This document shows positions 7,428 to 14,704 of a stretch of 38,749 nt of DNA, piece by piece; positions within the stretch are counted from its first letter, which is position 1; each line of letters begins with the position of its first letter. Origin of the DNA: Thermoleophilaceae bacterium (lineage in GTDB: Bacteria > Actinomycetota > Thermoleophilia > Solirubrobacterales > Thermoleophilaceae); contig JAUJOQ010000004.1 of NCBI GenBank assembly GCA_030447725.1, positions 126,382-165,130 on the forward strand, given 5' to 3'. The notes under the pieces were generated by a model, which worked only from the letters and a program-made list of their open reading frames with translations, searched no databases and was not told the DNA's origin. The position numbers were made by a program, and so were the translations under genes.

Positions 7428-7769
7428 ATGCTCGCGACCGTCCCGCTCACCGAGCGAGGGCTCGCCCACCTCGACGAGCGCGTCCGGGCCGGGCTTCTGT
7501 TCGGGGTGCTCACGCAAGCCGGCATCCTCGGCGACCGCACCGACCCGCCGGCGCTACCTGCGCCCGCGGCGCTGGTGAGCCGGCTCGGCGGCGACCTCGT
7601 CGCGCTCGACTCGCCGGGGGCGACGCCGCCGCCCGGGCGGCTTGGCTATTGGAGTGACGGCGCGCGCCACGGGGCCGTCGTGATCCTCTCGCAGGCCGGA
7701 CGCCGCCTCTACGTCGAATTCGACGAGGACGAGCGCGTGGCCTCCAACGTGCTCGAATACCTGGATTGA
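7428..7769 (+). CDS. Hypothetical protein, C-terminal part of the split gene
   Basis: A 113-residue open frame that starts MLATVPLTERGLAHLDERVRA and ends with the acidic tail FDEDERVASNVLEYLD. It lacks a signal peptide, a promoter box and a Shine-Dalgarno, and an N-terminus is expected upstream. The region 7267-7427 in another frame encodes a basic segment plus ADFCEISRPRTLV, which looks like the missing middle. It is therefore probably the tail of the secreted protein that starts at 7025. If the frameshifts are assembly errors the gene is intact; if real it is a pseudogene. The function is unknown. Confidence 0.6.
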   Translation: MLATVPLTERGLAHLDERVRAGLLFGVLTQAGILGDRTDPPALPAPAALVSRLGGDLVALDSPGATPPPGRLGYWSDGARHGAVVILSQAGRRLYVEFDEDERVASNVLEYLD

Positions 7770-7772
7770 GGA

Positions 7773-7788
7773 GAGGGGCCGGCCCCTC
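7773..7788. terminator. Palindromic hairpin between convergent genes
   Basis: GAGGGGCC (7773-7780) is followed directly by GGCCCCTC (7781-7788), a perfect 16-bp palindrome 3 nt after the stop at 7769. It lies between converging genes and may terminate both. No T tract follows. Confidence 0.45.
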
Positions 7789-7844
7789 CGGTCGGCGGCC
7801 CCCGTCCGCGCGCTGACCTCACGTGGCGGGGGACTCCATCCCTG

Positions 7845-8462
7845 TCACCACGCCCGCACCAGGTCCACCACCTCGCGCGGCGCCTTCTCGGGCGAGCCCG
7901 AGTCAAACGGGGGCTGGGGGTCGTACTCGATGGCAAGCTGGAGCGCCTGGGCGACCACCGGCCCGGCGATCAGCTCCGCCAGCCGCAGTGCCATGTCGAT
8001 GCCCGCTGACACGCCCGCCGCGGTGATCACCTTGCCGCGCTCGACCACCCGCTCGGAGGCGGGTGCCGCGCCTAGCGAGCGCAGCAGATCCATCTCCATC
8101 CAGTGGGTGGTGGCGTCCACGCCGTCGAGGATCCCGGCGGCGCCCAGCACCAGCGAGCCGGTGCACACCGATGTCGTGTAGCGAGAGGTCTCGTGCACCG
8201 AGCGCACCCAGGCCAGCAGCCGCTCGTCGCCCAGCAGGTCGCGCGTGCCGGGTCCACCGGGGACCACCAGCACCTCGGGCTGCGGCGAGTCCTCCCAGCG
8301 GCCCTCGGCCACCATCGTGAGCATCCGGTTATCGCTCTGCACCGGACCCCCCTCGGCAGCCAGGAAACGCACCCGGGCTCCGGGCAGTCCCGAGAGCACC
8401 TGGTAAGGGCCTACCGCGTCGAGGGCGGTGAAGCGGTCGAACAGTGGAATTGCGATCTCCAT
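7845..8462 (-). CDS. DJ-1/PfpI family protein
   Basis: A 205-residue single-domain protein of the DJ-1/PfpI (class I glutamine amidotransferase-like) superfamily. The likely nucleophile Cys is in SVCTGSLVLGAAGIL, the nucleophile-elbow stretch. Other family marks are VVPGGPGTRDLL, ATTHWMEMDLL and ITAAGVSAGIDMAL. Members include isonitrile hydratases and glyoxalase-type enzymes; the exact reaction cannot be assigned. The start ATG 8462 has GAGAGG close upstream and gives the family N-terminus MEIAIPLFDRF; the frame extending to 8495 is not needed. It lies 19 nt downstream of the GlxA-like regulator on the same strand, so the pair forms an operon of a sensor-regulator and a small enzyme of the same fold. 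Confidence 0.9.
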   Translation of the reverse strand: MEIAIPLFDRFTALDAVGPYQVLSGLPGARVRFLAAEGGPVQSDNRMLTMVAEGRWEDSPQPEVLVVPGGPGTRDLLGDERLLAWVRSVHETSRYTTSVCTGSLVLGAAGILDGVDATTHWMEMDLLRSLGAAPASERVVERGKVITAAGVSAGIDMALRLAELIAGPVVAQALQLAIEYDPQPPFDSGSPEKAPREVVDLVRAW

Positions 8463-8481
8463 GGCGTCCTCTCGTTCGGGT

Positions 8482-9459
8482 CTATGCCGCTTCATCCAAC
8501 GCGGCGTGGAAGCGCTGTCGGTATTCGCCAGGGCTCACGCCCAGGCGCCGCCGGAAGGCCCGGCGCATGGTCTCCACCGTGCCGAAGCCGCACTCCGCGG
8601 CGATCGCCTCGACTGCGGTCGATGCGGCCTCGAGCAGCCGCCGGGCATGCTCGACACGCACCGTCTCGACCCAGGCGGCGGGGGGGAGGCCGGCCTCGGC
8701 GCGGAAAGCTCGGGAGAAGTTGCGCGGGCTCATGCACGCCCTCTCGGCCAGCGCCTCGACCGTGCACTCGCGCGCCGGATCGGCCAGCACCCACTGCTGG
8801 ACCTCGCGAAGGGGACGCCGCTCGGCGGTTTGGGCAGAGAGAGCCGCCGAGAACTGGGACTGACCGCCCGGCCGGGTGGCGAACACGACCAGCCAGCGCG
8901 CCACCTCGAGGGCCGCCTCGCGGCCGTGATCGTCCTCTACGAGCGCTAGAGCCAAGTCGATGCCGGCTGTCACCCCGGCGGAGGTCCATACCGGGTCGTC
9001 GCGCACGAAGATGCGGTTGGGCTCGACGTTCACCTCCGGGTGGCGCTCCGCGAGGCGGTCTGCGAATGCCCAGTGCGTGGTGGCGCGGCGACCCTCGAGC
9101 AGCCCCGCCGCCGCGAGCAGGAAGGCACCCGTGCATACGGAGGTCACACGGCGCGAGCGTTGTGCGGCCCCGCGCAACCAGCGCAGCAGCTGGGCGTCGC
9201 CCACCGCGTCGTGCACCCCGGTCCCTCCCGCCACGATCAGGGTGTCAATGGGGCCACGGCATGCCCCGGTCGAGCGGTCGGGCGCCACGGTGAGTCCGCT
9301 GCTGGTGGCGAACGGCGCGCCGGCCGGCCCCACGACCTCGGTGGTGTAGCCCCCCGGGCCAAGCCGATCGGCCGTTGAGAACACCTCGAGTGGGCCCGCG
9401 AAGTCCAGGGTCTGGGCGCCGGGAAAGGCGAGGAGCACAATGCGCCGGGAGGCAGCCAT
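8482..9459 (-). CDS. GlxA-like AraC-family regulator with DJ-1/PfpI N-terminal domain
   Basis: A 325-residue protein in two parts. Residues 1-190 form a DJ-1/PfpI domain (IVLLAFPGAQTLDFAGPLEVF, SVCTGAFLLAAAGLL, TSAGVTAGIDLAL). Residues 210-325 carry two AraC-type helix-turn-helix motifs (CTVEALAERACMSPRNFSRAF, then AIAAECGFGTVETMRRAFRR). GlxA-type regulators sense small metabolites and activate nearby genes. The start ATG 9459 gives MAASRRIVLLAF; a CATGAT box ends 6 nt upstream. It is followed by the PfpI gene and diverges from the ferritin-like gene at 9551, so it may act on its own operon. The ligand is unknown. Confidence 0.9.
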   Translation of the reverse strand: MAASRRIVLLAFPGAQTLDFAGPLEVFSTADRLGPGGYTTEVVGPAGAPFATSSGLTVAPDRSTGACRGPIDTLIVAGGTGVHDAVGDAQLLRWLRGAAQRSRRVTSVCTGAFLLAAAGLLEGRRATTHWAFADRLAERHPEVNVEPNRIFVRDDPVWTSAGVTAGIDLALALVEDDHGREAALEVARWLVVFATRPGGQSQFSAALSAQTAERRPLREVQQWVLADPARECTVEALAERACMSPRNFSRAFRAEAGLPPAAWVETVRVEHARRLLEAASTAVEAIAAECGFGTVETMRRAFRRRLGVSPGEYRQRFHAALDEAA

Positions 9460-9537
9460 CGACCGATCATGGCGCCCCGTGGTCCCGTCCGCAATGACAT
9501 GGACCGGACGATTTGCGCCATCTGCTCTTGGCGCGGC

Positions 9538-9543
9538 TAACCT
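9538..9543 (+). promoter_or_regulatory. -10 box of the ferritin-like gene
   Basis: TAACCT ends 7 nt before the GTG at 9551. The same hexamer precedes lepA and hrcA. Confidence 0.6.
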
Positions 9544-9550
9544 CACCGCC

Positions 9551-9985
9551 GTGCCAGAGGAGACGATGGACGTCGAGGCCCAGATTGAGGCCCTGAACAC
9601 AGCGCTGCGCCTGCAGTACCGCTCGGCCCTTCAGTACACGCTGGCGGCGGGCAGCATGTCCGGCTTCGAGTACCAGAGCCTCGCCGGCTCACTGGGCGCC
9701 TTCGCCGCTGCCGAGATCGACGGTGCCCGGCGCCTCGTCGAGAAGATCGCCGCGCTGGGCGGCGCGCCGACGGACGAGGTGGCTCCCCTGCGTTTCGTCA
9801 AAGACCCGCGCGAGGCGGTGGCGTGGCTGATCGAATCGGAGGCCGAGACGCTCCAGGAGCTCCAGGACGCAATCGAGCCCACCGGCCGCGAGGCCGCCTC
9901 GGAGGCCATCGAGCACCGGCTCGAGCACATCATCATGCGCAAGCAGGAGCAGGTCGACGTGCTGCTGCGCGCCAGCCGCGCCTAG
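9551..9985 (+). CDS. Ferritin-like four-helix protein with degenerate metal sites
   Basis: A 144-residue all-helical protein with the spacing of a ferritin/bacterioferritin-like bundle: helix A around residues 10-35 (LQYRSALQYTLAAG), helix B around 50-68 (AAAEIDGARRLVEKI), helix C around 85-105, and helix D to the end (EHIIMRKQEQVDVLL). Typical di-iron ligands are replaced: Gln22 stands where helix A usually has Glu, Gly58 follows Glu55 where helix B usually has His, and Gln replaces the expected His in helix D. It may therefore bind no di-iron site or a different ligand. The start GTG 9551 is set by the TAACCT box 7 nt upstream. It lies just before lepA on the same strand, but lepA has its own promoter box. 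Confidence 0.8.
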   Translation: MPEETMDVEAQIEALNTALRLQYRSALQYTLAAGSMSGFEYQSLAGSLGAFAAAEIDGARRLVEKIAALGGAPTDEVAPLRFVKDPREAVAWLIESEAETLQELQDAIEPTGREAASEAIEHRLEHIIMRKQEQVDVLLRASRA

Positions 9986-10016
9986 GCCGCGAGTGGGGCG
10001 AGCGCAGGGGCGCGCC

Positions 10017-10022
10017 TAACCT
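10017..10022 (+). promoter_or_regulatory. -10 box of lepA, overlapped by a Shine-Dalgarno
   Basis: TAACCT ends 9 nt before GTG 10032. An AAGGAG (10023-10028) lies between box and start, and would be lost from a leaderless transcript but present on read-through mRNA from the ferritin-like gene. Confidence 0.5.
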
Positions 10023-10031
10023 AAGGAGCTC

Positions 10032-11846
10032 GTGGCCCTCCCCGCTCAGAACATCCGCAACTTCTCGATCATCGCCCACATCGACCACGGCAAGTCGACG
10101 CTGGCCGATCGCATCCTCGAGGCCACCGGCGCCGTGGACTCCCGCGAGCACCGGCCTCAGATGCTCGACTCGATGGATCTCGAGCGAGAGCGGGGGATCA
10201 CCATCAAGGCGCAGGCCGTCCGCGTGGAGTACGAGGCGCGCGATGGCGAGACCTACCGGCTGCACCTGATCGACACGCCCGGCCACGTGGACTTCACCTA
10301 CGAGGTGTCACGCTCGCTGGCCGCCTGCGATGGTGCCCTGCTGGTCGTCGACGCCGCCCAGGGCGTCGAGGCCCAGACCGTGGCCAACACCTACCTGGCC
10401 GTCGACGCCGGCCTCGAGTTGATCCCGGCCCTGAACAAGATCGACCTCCCGGGCGCCGATCCGGAACGGGTGGCCGGGGAGATCCACGAGTTGCTCGGCG
10501 AGCCCGCCGACGACGTGATCCGGATGTCGGCCAAGTCGGGCGTGGGGGTCACCGACGTGCTCGAGGCCATCGTGGAGCAGATCCCTGCTCCCGAGGGCGA
10601 CCCCGACGCCCCCGCCCGGGCGCTGATCTTCGACTCGGAGTTCGACCAGTACCGCGGTGTGATCGCCTACGTGCGCGTCGTCGACGGGGAGCTCGGGAAG
10701 GGCGACGCGATCAAGGCGATGCAGACGGGCACCCAGGCGGAGATAGACGACATCGGCTTCTTCGGGCCCGCGATGACGCCGACACCCTCGCTCAGGGCCG
10801 GCGAGGTCGGCTACCTGATCACGGGCGTCAAGGACGTGTCGCTGCTGCGCGTCGGCGACACGCTCACCACCCGCGCCGCCGCCGCCGAGCAGCCCCTGCC
10901 CGGCTACCGAGAGGTCAAGCCGATGGTGTTCTGCGGCCTGTTCCCGGTCGAGACCGACCGCTTCTCGGATCTGCGCGACGCGCTGGAGAAGCTCGCCCTC
11001 AACGACGCCGCCCTCTCCTATGACCCAGAGACCAGCCAGGCGCTGGGCTTCGGCTTTCGCTGCGGTTTCCTCGGCCTGCTGCACATGGACATCGTGCGCG
11101 AGCGCCTCGAGCGCGAGTACGACCTCGAGCTGCTGGCCACGACCCCCACGGTCGAATACGCGGTGACGCTGACCAACGGCGAGGAGCTGGCGGTGCACTC
11201 CCCGGCCGACATGCCTGAGCGCGTGCGCATCGAGGAGATCCGCGAGCCCTACATCCGGGCCACGATCCTCTGCCCCAAGGAGGGAGTGGGCGCGGTGATG
11301 GAGCTCTGCCAGGAGCGCCGCGGCACCCACGTGGACATGAGCTTTCTCTCCGAGTGGCGGGTGCAGCTGCGCTACGACCTGCCGCTGGCCGAGATCGTGC
11401 TCGACTTCTTCGACCAGCTCAAGTCGAAGACGAAGGGCTACGCATCGCTGGACTACGAGCTCACCGGCATGCGCCCGTCGCAGCTGGTGAAGCTCGACAT
11501 CATGCTGGCCGGCGACCAGGTGGACGCGCTCTCGATGGTCGTCCACAGCGACAAGGCCTACAACGTGGGCCGCGGGCTTGCCGAGCGGCTGCGCAAGCAG
11601 ATTCCCCGCCAGCAGTTCGAGGTGGCGATCCAGGCAGCCGTCGGCGCCAAGATCATCGCCCGGGAATCGGTGAAGCCGATGCGCAAGGACGTGATCGCCA
11701 AGTGCTACGGCGGCGACATCTCGCGCAAGAAGAAGCTGCTCTCCAAGCAGAAGGAGGGCAAGAAGCGAATGAAGCAGGTCGGGCGCATCGAGGTCCCCCA
11801 GGAGGCGTTCCTGTCGGTGCTCGAGATCGGCGGAGACGGCGATTAG
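10032..11846 (+). CDS. lepA: Elongation factor 4 (translational GTPase LepA)
   Basis: A 604-residue LepA/EF4, a ribosome-associated GTPase that acts on translocation state and initiation. The GTPase domain shows the P-loop AHIDHGKST at residues 15-23, the G3 motif DTPGHVDF from residue 81, and NKID from residue 135. EF-G-like domains II, III and V follow, and the C-terminus carries the LepA-specific domain ([23 protein letters not shown]). The length fits the family. The start is GTG 10032, giving [16 protein letters not shown]. It stands between the ferritin-like gene and the sigma factor gene, each with its own leaderless promoter. Confidence 0.97.
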   Translation: MALPAQNIRNFSIIAHIDHGKSTLADRILEATGAVDSREHRPQMLDSMDLERERGITIKAQAVRVEYEARDGETYRLHLIDTPGHVDFTYEVSRSLAACDGALLVVDAAQGVEAQTVANTYLAVDAGLELIPALNKIDLPGADPERVAGEIHELLGEPADDVIRMSAKSGVGVTDVLEAIVEQIPAPEGDPDAPARALIFDSEFDQYRGVIAYVRVVDGELGKGDAIKAMQTGTQAEIDDIGFFGPAMTPTPSLRAGEVGYLITGVKDVSLLRVGDTLTTRAAAAEQPLPGYREVKPMVFCGLFPVETDRFSDLRDALEKLALNDAALSYDPETSQALGFGFRCGFLGLLHMDIVRERLEREYDLELLATTPTVEYAVTLTNGEELAVHSPADMPERVRIEEIREPYIRATILCPKEGVGAVMELCQERRGTHVDMSFLSEWRVQLRYDLPLAEIVLDFFDQLKSKTKGYASLDYELTGMRPSQLVKLDIMLAGDQVDALSMVVHSDKAYNVGRGLAERLRKQIPRQQFEVAIQAAVGAKIIARESVKPMRKDVIAKCYGGDISRKKKLLSKQKEGKKRMKQVGRIEVPQEAFLSVLEIGGDGD

Positions 11847-11867
11847 GAAGCCTTTAGGACCCCCCCC

Positions 11868-11873
11868 TAAATT
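11868..11873 (+). promoter_or_regulatory. -10 box of the sigma factor gene
   Basis: TAAATT ends 7 nt before GTG 11881. It lies after a run of eight C residues downstream of lepA. Confidence 0.6.
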
Positions 11874-11880
11874 CGCGCAC

Positions 11881-12744
11881 GTGGCTTCCACAGAACTCGC
11901 CCCAGATCCCACCCTCGACTCACTCCAGCTCTTCCTCGACGGGATAGCCAAGACCCGGCTGCTCACCGCCGCCGAAGAGGTCATGCTCGCCAAGGGAGTC
12001 GAGCGCGGCGACCTCGCTGCCAAGGAGCGCATGGTGCAGGCCAACCTGCGTCTGGTCGTCTCGATCGCCAAGCGCTACCGCAACCAGGGCCTGCCGTTCA
12101 TGGATCTGATCCAGGAGGGATCGATCGGCCTGGTGCGCGCGGTCGAGAAGTTCGACTACCGCAAGGGCTTCAAGTTCTCGACCTACGCCACCTGGTGGAT
12201 CCGCCAGGCGATCTCGCGCGCCATCGCCGACAAGTCGCGCACGATCAGGATCCCGATCCACATCAACCAGACCCTCCAGAAGCTCGACGGCGCCCAGCGC
12301 AGGCTGCAGGCCGTCGGGGAGGGCGAGCCCTCGGTCGAGGAGATCGTGGCCGCCGCGAACGTGGACGTGGACGTGGACGAGGCCGACTTCCTGCTGCGCG
12401 CCTCCCGCGCCCCCGTGTCGCTCGACAAGCCGGTGGGCGGTGGAGAGGACGACGCTGCCGAGCTGGGTCATCTGATCCCCGACGCCGAGGCCGAGTCCCC
12501 GTTCGACGCGGCGGCTTCTAGTGTGACCAGCAGCCGCCTGGCGGAGGCGCTCGACAACCTCTCCTATCGCGAGCGCCGCGTACTGGAGCTGCGCCACGGG
12601 CTCTTCGGAGAGCATCCCCGTACGCTGGACGAGGTGGGGCGGATGTTCAGCCTGACCCGCGAACGCACCCGTCAGGTGGAGGAGCACGCGATGCGAAAGC
12701 TCGCGTCGCTCGCAGAGGCGCAGGGATTGCGCGACGTCGCCTGA
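11881..12744 (+). CDS. RNA polymerase sigma factor, sigma-70 family (RpoD/SigA-like)
   Basis: A 287-residue sigma-70 factor. Region 1.2 is at the N-terminus (DSLQLFLDGIAKTRLL). Region 2 includes NLRLVVSIAKRY, GLPFMDLIQEGSIGL and the -10 recognition stretch FSTYATWWIRQAI (about residues 98-110) with RTIRIPIHINQ. Region 3 follows, and region 4 has YRERRVLELRHGL and TLDEVGRMFSLTRERTRQVE, the -35 binding helix-turn-helix. Region 1.1 is absent, so it is a group 1 or 2 factor with a short N-terminus. A (GTGGAC)x3 run at 12361-12378 encodes VDVDVD in region 3. Recognition of TANNNT boxes is expected for this type. Whether it is the primary sigma factor cannot be decided from one window. Confidence 0.93.
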   Translation: MASTELAPDPTLDSLQLFLDGIAKTRLLTAAEEVMLAKGVERGDLAAKERMVQANLRLVVSIAKRYRNQGLPFMDLIQEGSIGLVRAVEKFDYRKGFKFSTYATWWIRQAISRAIADKSRTIRIPIHINQTLQKLDGAQRRLQAVGEGEPSVEEIVAAANVDVDVDEADFLLRASRAPVSLDKPVGGGEDDAAELGHLIPDAEAESPFDAAASSVTSSRLAEALDNLSYRERRVLELRHGLFGEHPRTLDEVGRMFSLTRERTRQVEEHAMRKLASLAEAQGLRDVA

Positions 12745-12771
12745 CCGGCGCAGGCGCGCGAGGTCAAACCT

Positions 12772-12789
12772 GGTAGCAGAGCCGCTACC
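12772..12789. promoter_or_regulatory. Inverted repeat over the antitoxin promoter (putative operator)
   Basis: GGTAGC (12772-12777) and GCTACC (12784-12789) form a perfect inverted repeat with a 6-bp spacer. The right arm overlaps the TACCGT box (12786-12791), as expected for antitoxin autorepression. Confidence 0.5.
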
Positions 12790-12791
12790 GT
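12786..12791 (+). promoter_or_regulatory. -10 box of the Phd-type antitoxin gene
   Basis: TACCGT ends 7 nt before ATG 12799. Confidence 0.55.
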
Positions 12792-12798
12792 GGCTCAC

Positions 12799-13041
12799 AT
12801 GGCGACAGTCCCGCAGAAGGACCTGCGCAACGATGTCGCCGAAGTGCTTCGCGGCGCGGAAGCCGGTGAACACCTCACGATCACCGTCGCCGGTAGGCCG
12901 GTGGCTCAGCTCGGTCCGGCCGCCAAGAAGCAATGGGTCAGCGCCCTGGCGCTGAAGGGCGTCTTCGAAACCCCCGCTCCACGAACCCTCGCCGAAGACC
13001 TCGAGCGGCTCCCCGCACGGCTCACCGACCCGTTTGGGTGA
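12799..13041 (+). CDS. Antitoxin of the Phd/YefM (VapB-like) type
   Basis: An 80-residue protein with the compact N-terminal fold of Phd/YefM antitoxins (QKDLRNDVAEVLRGAEAGEHLTI, quoted in parts: LRNDVAEVL, GRPVAQLGP). A flexible C-terminal tail would wrap the toxin. It binds DNA as a dimer and neutralises the partner toxin. The start ATG 12799 is set by the TACCGT box 7 nt upstream; the frame also permits a GTG at 12790, which lies inside that box. Its TGA overlaps the GTG of the PIN toxin gene (GTGA at 13038-13041). The antitoxin is intact while the toxin is frameshifted. Confidence 0.85.
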   Translation: MATVPQKDLRNDVAEVLRGAEAGEHLTITVAGRPVAQLGPAAKKQWVSALALKGVFETPAPRTLAEDLERLPARLTDPFG

Positions 13042-13425
13042 GCCGCCTCCTGTTCGACACCTCCCGTCCTGATCGGCGCCGAGGGTCCCGGTGACGCGAA
13101 GGGCGCGATCAGCGCCCCCTGGCTTGCCGAACTGCACTTCGGGACCCTGGTGGCGACCGATCCCGACGAATGGGCAGCACGACGAGCGCAACGACTCGGC
13201 GTAATCGAGGCGACCTTCGATCCGCTCCCCGTCGACTCACCCGTCGCCCGTGAGTGGGGCCGACTCGCCGCCGCCGTCGCGGAGCGCGGCGGACGCCCCC
13301 GCCGGCGGGCGATCGATCTCGTGATCGCTGCCACGGCCAACGTCCACCACGTCGCACTCCTGACGGCCGACACCGCCGACCTCACGATCATCGACGATCT
13401 CGTGAAGCTACAGGCGCTCGACTGA
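13038..13425 (+). pseudogene. PIN-domain (VapC-like) toxin inactivated by a 1-base insertion
   Basis: Read from GTG 13038 the frame gives VSRLLFDTS and then runs into a TGA within ten codons. Skipping one C in the CCC at 13063-13065 restores a complete 128-residue PIN protein (DTSVLIGAEG onward) that ends at 13425. In the restored protein the four acidic catalytic positions are present: Asp7, Glu31 (WLAELHFG), Asp93 (AIDLVIAATA) and Asp111/Asp114 (LLTADTADL). The lesion is thus a single extra base just after the first active-site motif. PIN toxins are Mg-dependent RNases. It is coupled to the intact antitoxin upstream. A sequencing or assembly error is the main alternative. Confidence 0.82.
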
Positions 13426-13539
13426 CGGGAAGCCCGCGGGCTCACCTCAGGCTGGGCCGCGCGAAAGCTCCGCCGCCGCCCACTCCCACTGGGCCGCCAG
13501 CGCCAGTGCCCGCATCGAGGCATCGAATCCCACGGCGGG

Positions 13540-13545
13540 TAGACT
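13540..13545 (+). promoter_or_regulatory. -10 box of the HadA-like gene
   Basis: TAGACT ends 8 nt before GTG 13554. Confidence 0.6.
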
Positions 13546-13553
13546 GCCGCGCC

Positions 13554-13994
13554 GTGCCGGTCGATGATAAAGCGAGGGGCAAGGCCTATCCCGCGCACGA
13601 ATACGAGGTGGGGCGGGAGAAGATCAGCGAGTTCGCCCACGCCGTGGGTGAGGACAACCCCGTGTACTTCGACCGCGAGGCCGCCCGGGCCGCCGGCTTT
13701 CGCGACGTGCCGGCTCCGCCCATGTTCGCCGTCGTCTACTGCGCCGGCGCGATGGGGCCCGCGATCCTCGATCCCGAGGTTGGCATCAACTTCATGGCGA
13801 TGGTGCACGGCGGCCAGGAGTTCGTGTGGGGAGAGCCGGTCTGCTCCGGCGACACGATCTCGACGACCGCCGAGGTGAAGGACATCTCCGAGAGGGGCGG
13901 CATGGGCTTCTACATCTTCGAGTCGGTCTCCACGAACTCAGACGGCCGGGAGGTCGCGCGCGGCACCTGGACCAACATCGTGAGGGGCGTATGA
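13554..13994 (+). CDS. HadA-like MaoC-fold dehydratase subunit (N-terminal FAS_MaoC type)
   Basis: A 146-residue hot-dog-fold protein of the FAS_MaoC/HadA kind. It contains YEVGREKISEFAHAVGEDNP and VPAPPMFAVV, typical of the non-catalytic partner of a heterodimeric (3R)-hydroxyacyl dehydratase. At the place of the hydratase Asp-x4-His motif it reads DNPVYFD, with Tyr38 in place of the catalytic His, so it cannot act alone. It overlaps the next gene by ATGA and should form a heterodimer with that product for fatty-acid elongation or modification. The start GTG 13554 follows from TAGACT 8 nt upstream; the open frame reaching back to 13254 overlaps the PIN pseudogene and is rejected. Confidence 0.88.
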   Translation: MPVDDKARGKAYPAHEYEVGREKISEFAHAVGEDNPVYFDREAARAAGFRDVPAPPMFAVVYCAGAMGPAILDPEVGINFMAMVHGGQEFVWGEPVCSGDTISTTAEVKDISERGGMGFYIFESVSTNSDGREVARGTWTNIVRGV

Positions 13995-14380
13995 ACGAAG
14001 GTGACTCGATCCCCGAGCTCAAGGTGACCCCCGACAAGTACCTGCCGCACCGCTACGCCGGGGCTTCCGGGGACTTCAACCCCATCCACGTCGATCCGGA
14101 GCTCGCCAGGCAGGTGGGCCTGCCGGGCAACATCCTCCACGGGCTGTACACGATGGCGCAGGTCGCGCGCGCCAACACGGCGGCGGCCGGCGGAGATCCG
14201 CGGTCGCTCAGACGGCTGGAGGTGCAGTTTCGCGGCATGGGCGTGCCGGAGCAGGAGATCACGGTGACCGGCACCGTGAAGGAGGCCCGAGACGGGCGCG
14301 TGGTGGTCGACACCGTCGCCGAGCAGGGCGGCAAGCGGATCATCCGCAACGCCGAGGCAGTGCTCGAGCCGCCGGTGTAG
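13991..14380 (+). CDS. HadB-like MaoC dehydratase, catalytic subunit
   Basis: A 129-residue MaoC-type (R)-specific hydratase/dehydratase. The hydratase motif is visible as GDFNPIHVDPELA, with Asp28 and His33 as the catalytic pair, followed by LPGNILHGLYTMAQVAR. Hot-dog strands follow (LEVQFRGMGVPEQEITVTGTV). The start ATG 13991 overlaps the stop of the HadA-like gene (ATGA) and is preceded by GAGGGG. The pair resembles HadA/HadB of actinobacteria, which dehydrate 3-hydroxyacyl-ACP; the acyl substrate here is not known. Confidence 0.9.
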   Translation: MNEGDSIPELKVTPDKYLPHRYAGASGDFNPIHVDPELARQVGLPGNILHGLYTMAQVARANTAAAGGDPRSLRRLEVQFRGMGVPEQEITVTGTVKEARDGRVVVDTVAEQGGKRIIRNAEAVLEPPV

Positions 14381-14385
14381 TACCG

Positions 14386-14682
14386 GTGGCCGGCTACTCG
14401 GCGAGGCGAAGCCACGACCACCCTGTGCTTGTCGAGCGGCTTCTCGCGAGGCCGCGCGTTCACTTCGACTCGGCAGTCGAAGACCTGGCCCTCGACGCGC
14501 AGGCTGAACTGGCCCTGTCCGCCCAACACCGCGTACCGCCGGTGGACCTGATGATCGCAGCGCTTGCCGACCACTACTCCTTCGGGCTGTTGCACTACGA
14601 CTCCCAATTCGAGCACATTCGCGAGCGCACCAACCTCTCCTACGACAGCATCTGGCTGGCCCCCCAGGGGTCCCTGCCCTGA
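14386..14682 (+). pseudogene. Truncated PIN-domain toxin remnant
   Basis: A 98-residue frame whose C-terminal half is a clear VapC tail: VPPVDLMIAALADHYSFGLLHYDSQFEHI, quoted in parts as VDLMIAALA with Asp54 and LLHYDSQF with Asp72, then a terminal W..P.GSL pattern. The N-terminal half lacks the DTS-type first active-site motif and most of the Glu-containing helix, so the nuclease site is incomplete. There is no antitoxin gene or promoter box upstream; it begins 5 bp after the HadB-like stop. It is best read as the 3' remnant of a lost toxin-antitoxin locus. A short functional protein is unlikely. Confidence 0.7.
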
Positions 14683-14690
14683 GCGCCGCC

Positions 14691-14696
14691 TAACCT
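14691..14696 (+). promoter_or_regulatory. -10 box of hrcA
   Basis: TAACCT ends 8 nt before ATG 14705. No CIRCE repeat (TTAGCACTC-N9-GAGTGCTAA) is seen around it. Confidence 0.6.
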
Positions 14697-14704
14697 TCAC
14701 CGCG

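Noticed and set aside
10308..12071. 587-codon open frame antisense to lepA
   Set aside because: It is a shadow frame typical of high-G+C coding DNA, with no recognisable domain and a biased His/Val/Leu composition; lepA on the plus strand is certain.
13431..13442. AGCCCGCGGGCT palindrome as terminator after the PIN pseudogene
   Set aside because: The stem is too short with no real loop and there is no T tract, so it is not called.
13254..13553. Longer start for the HadA-like gene
   Set aside because: The extension overlaps the PIN pseudogene in another frame and encodes an Arg/Pro-rich sequence; a promoter box precedes GTG 13554.
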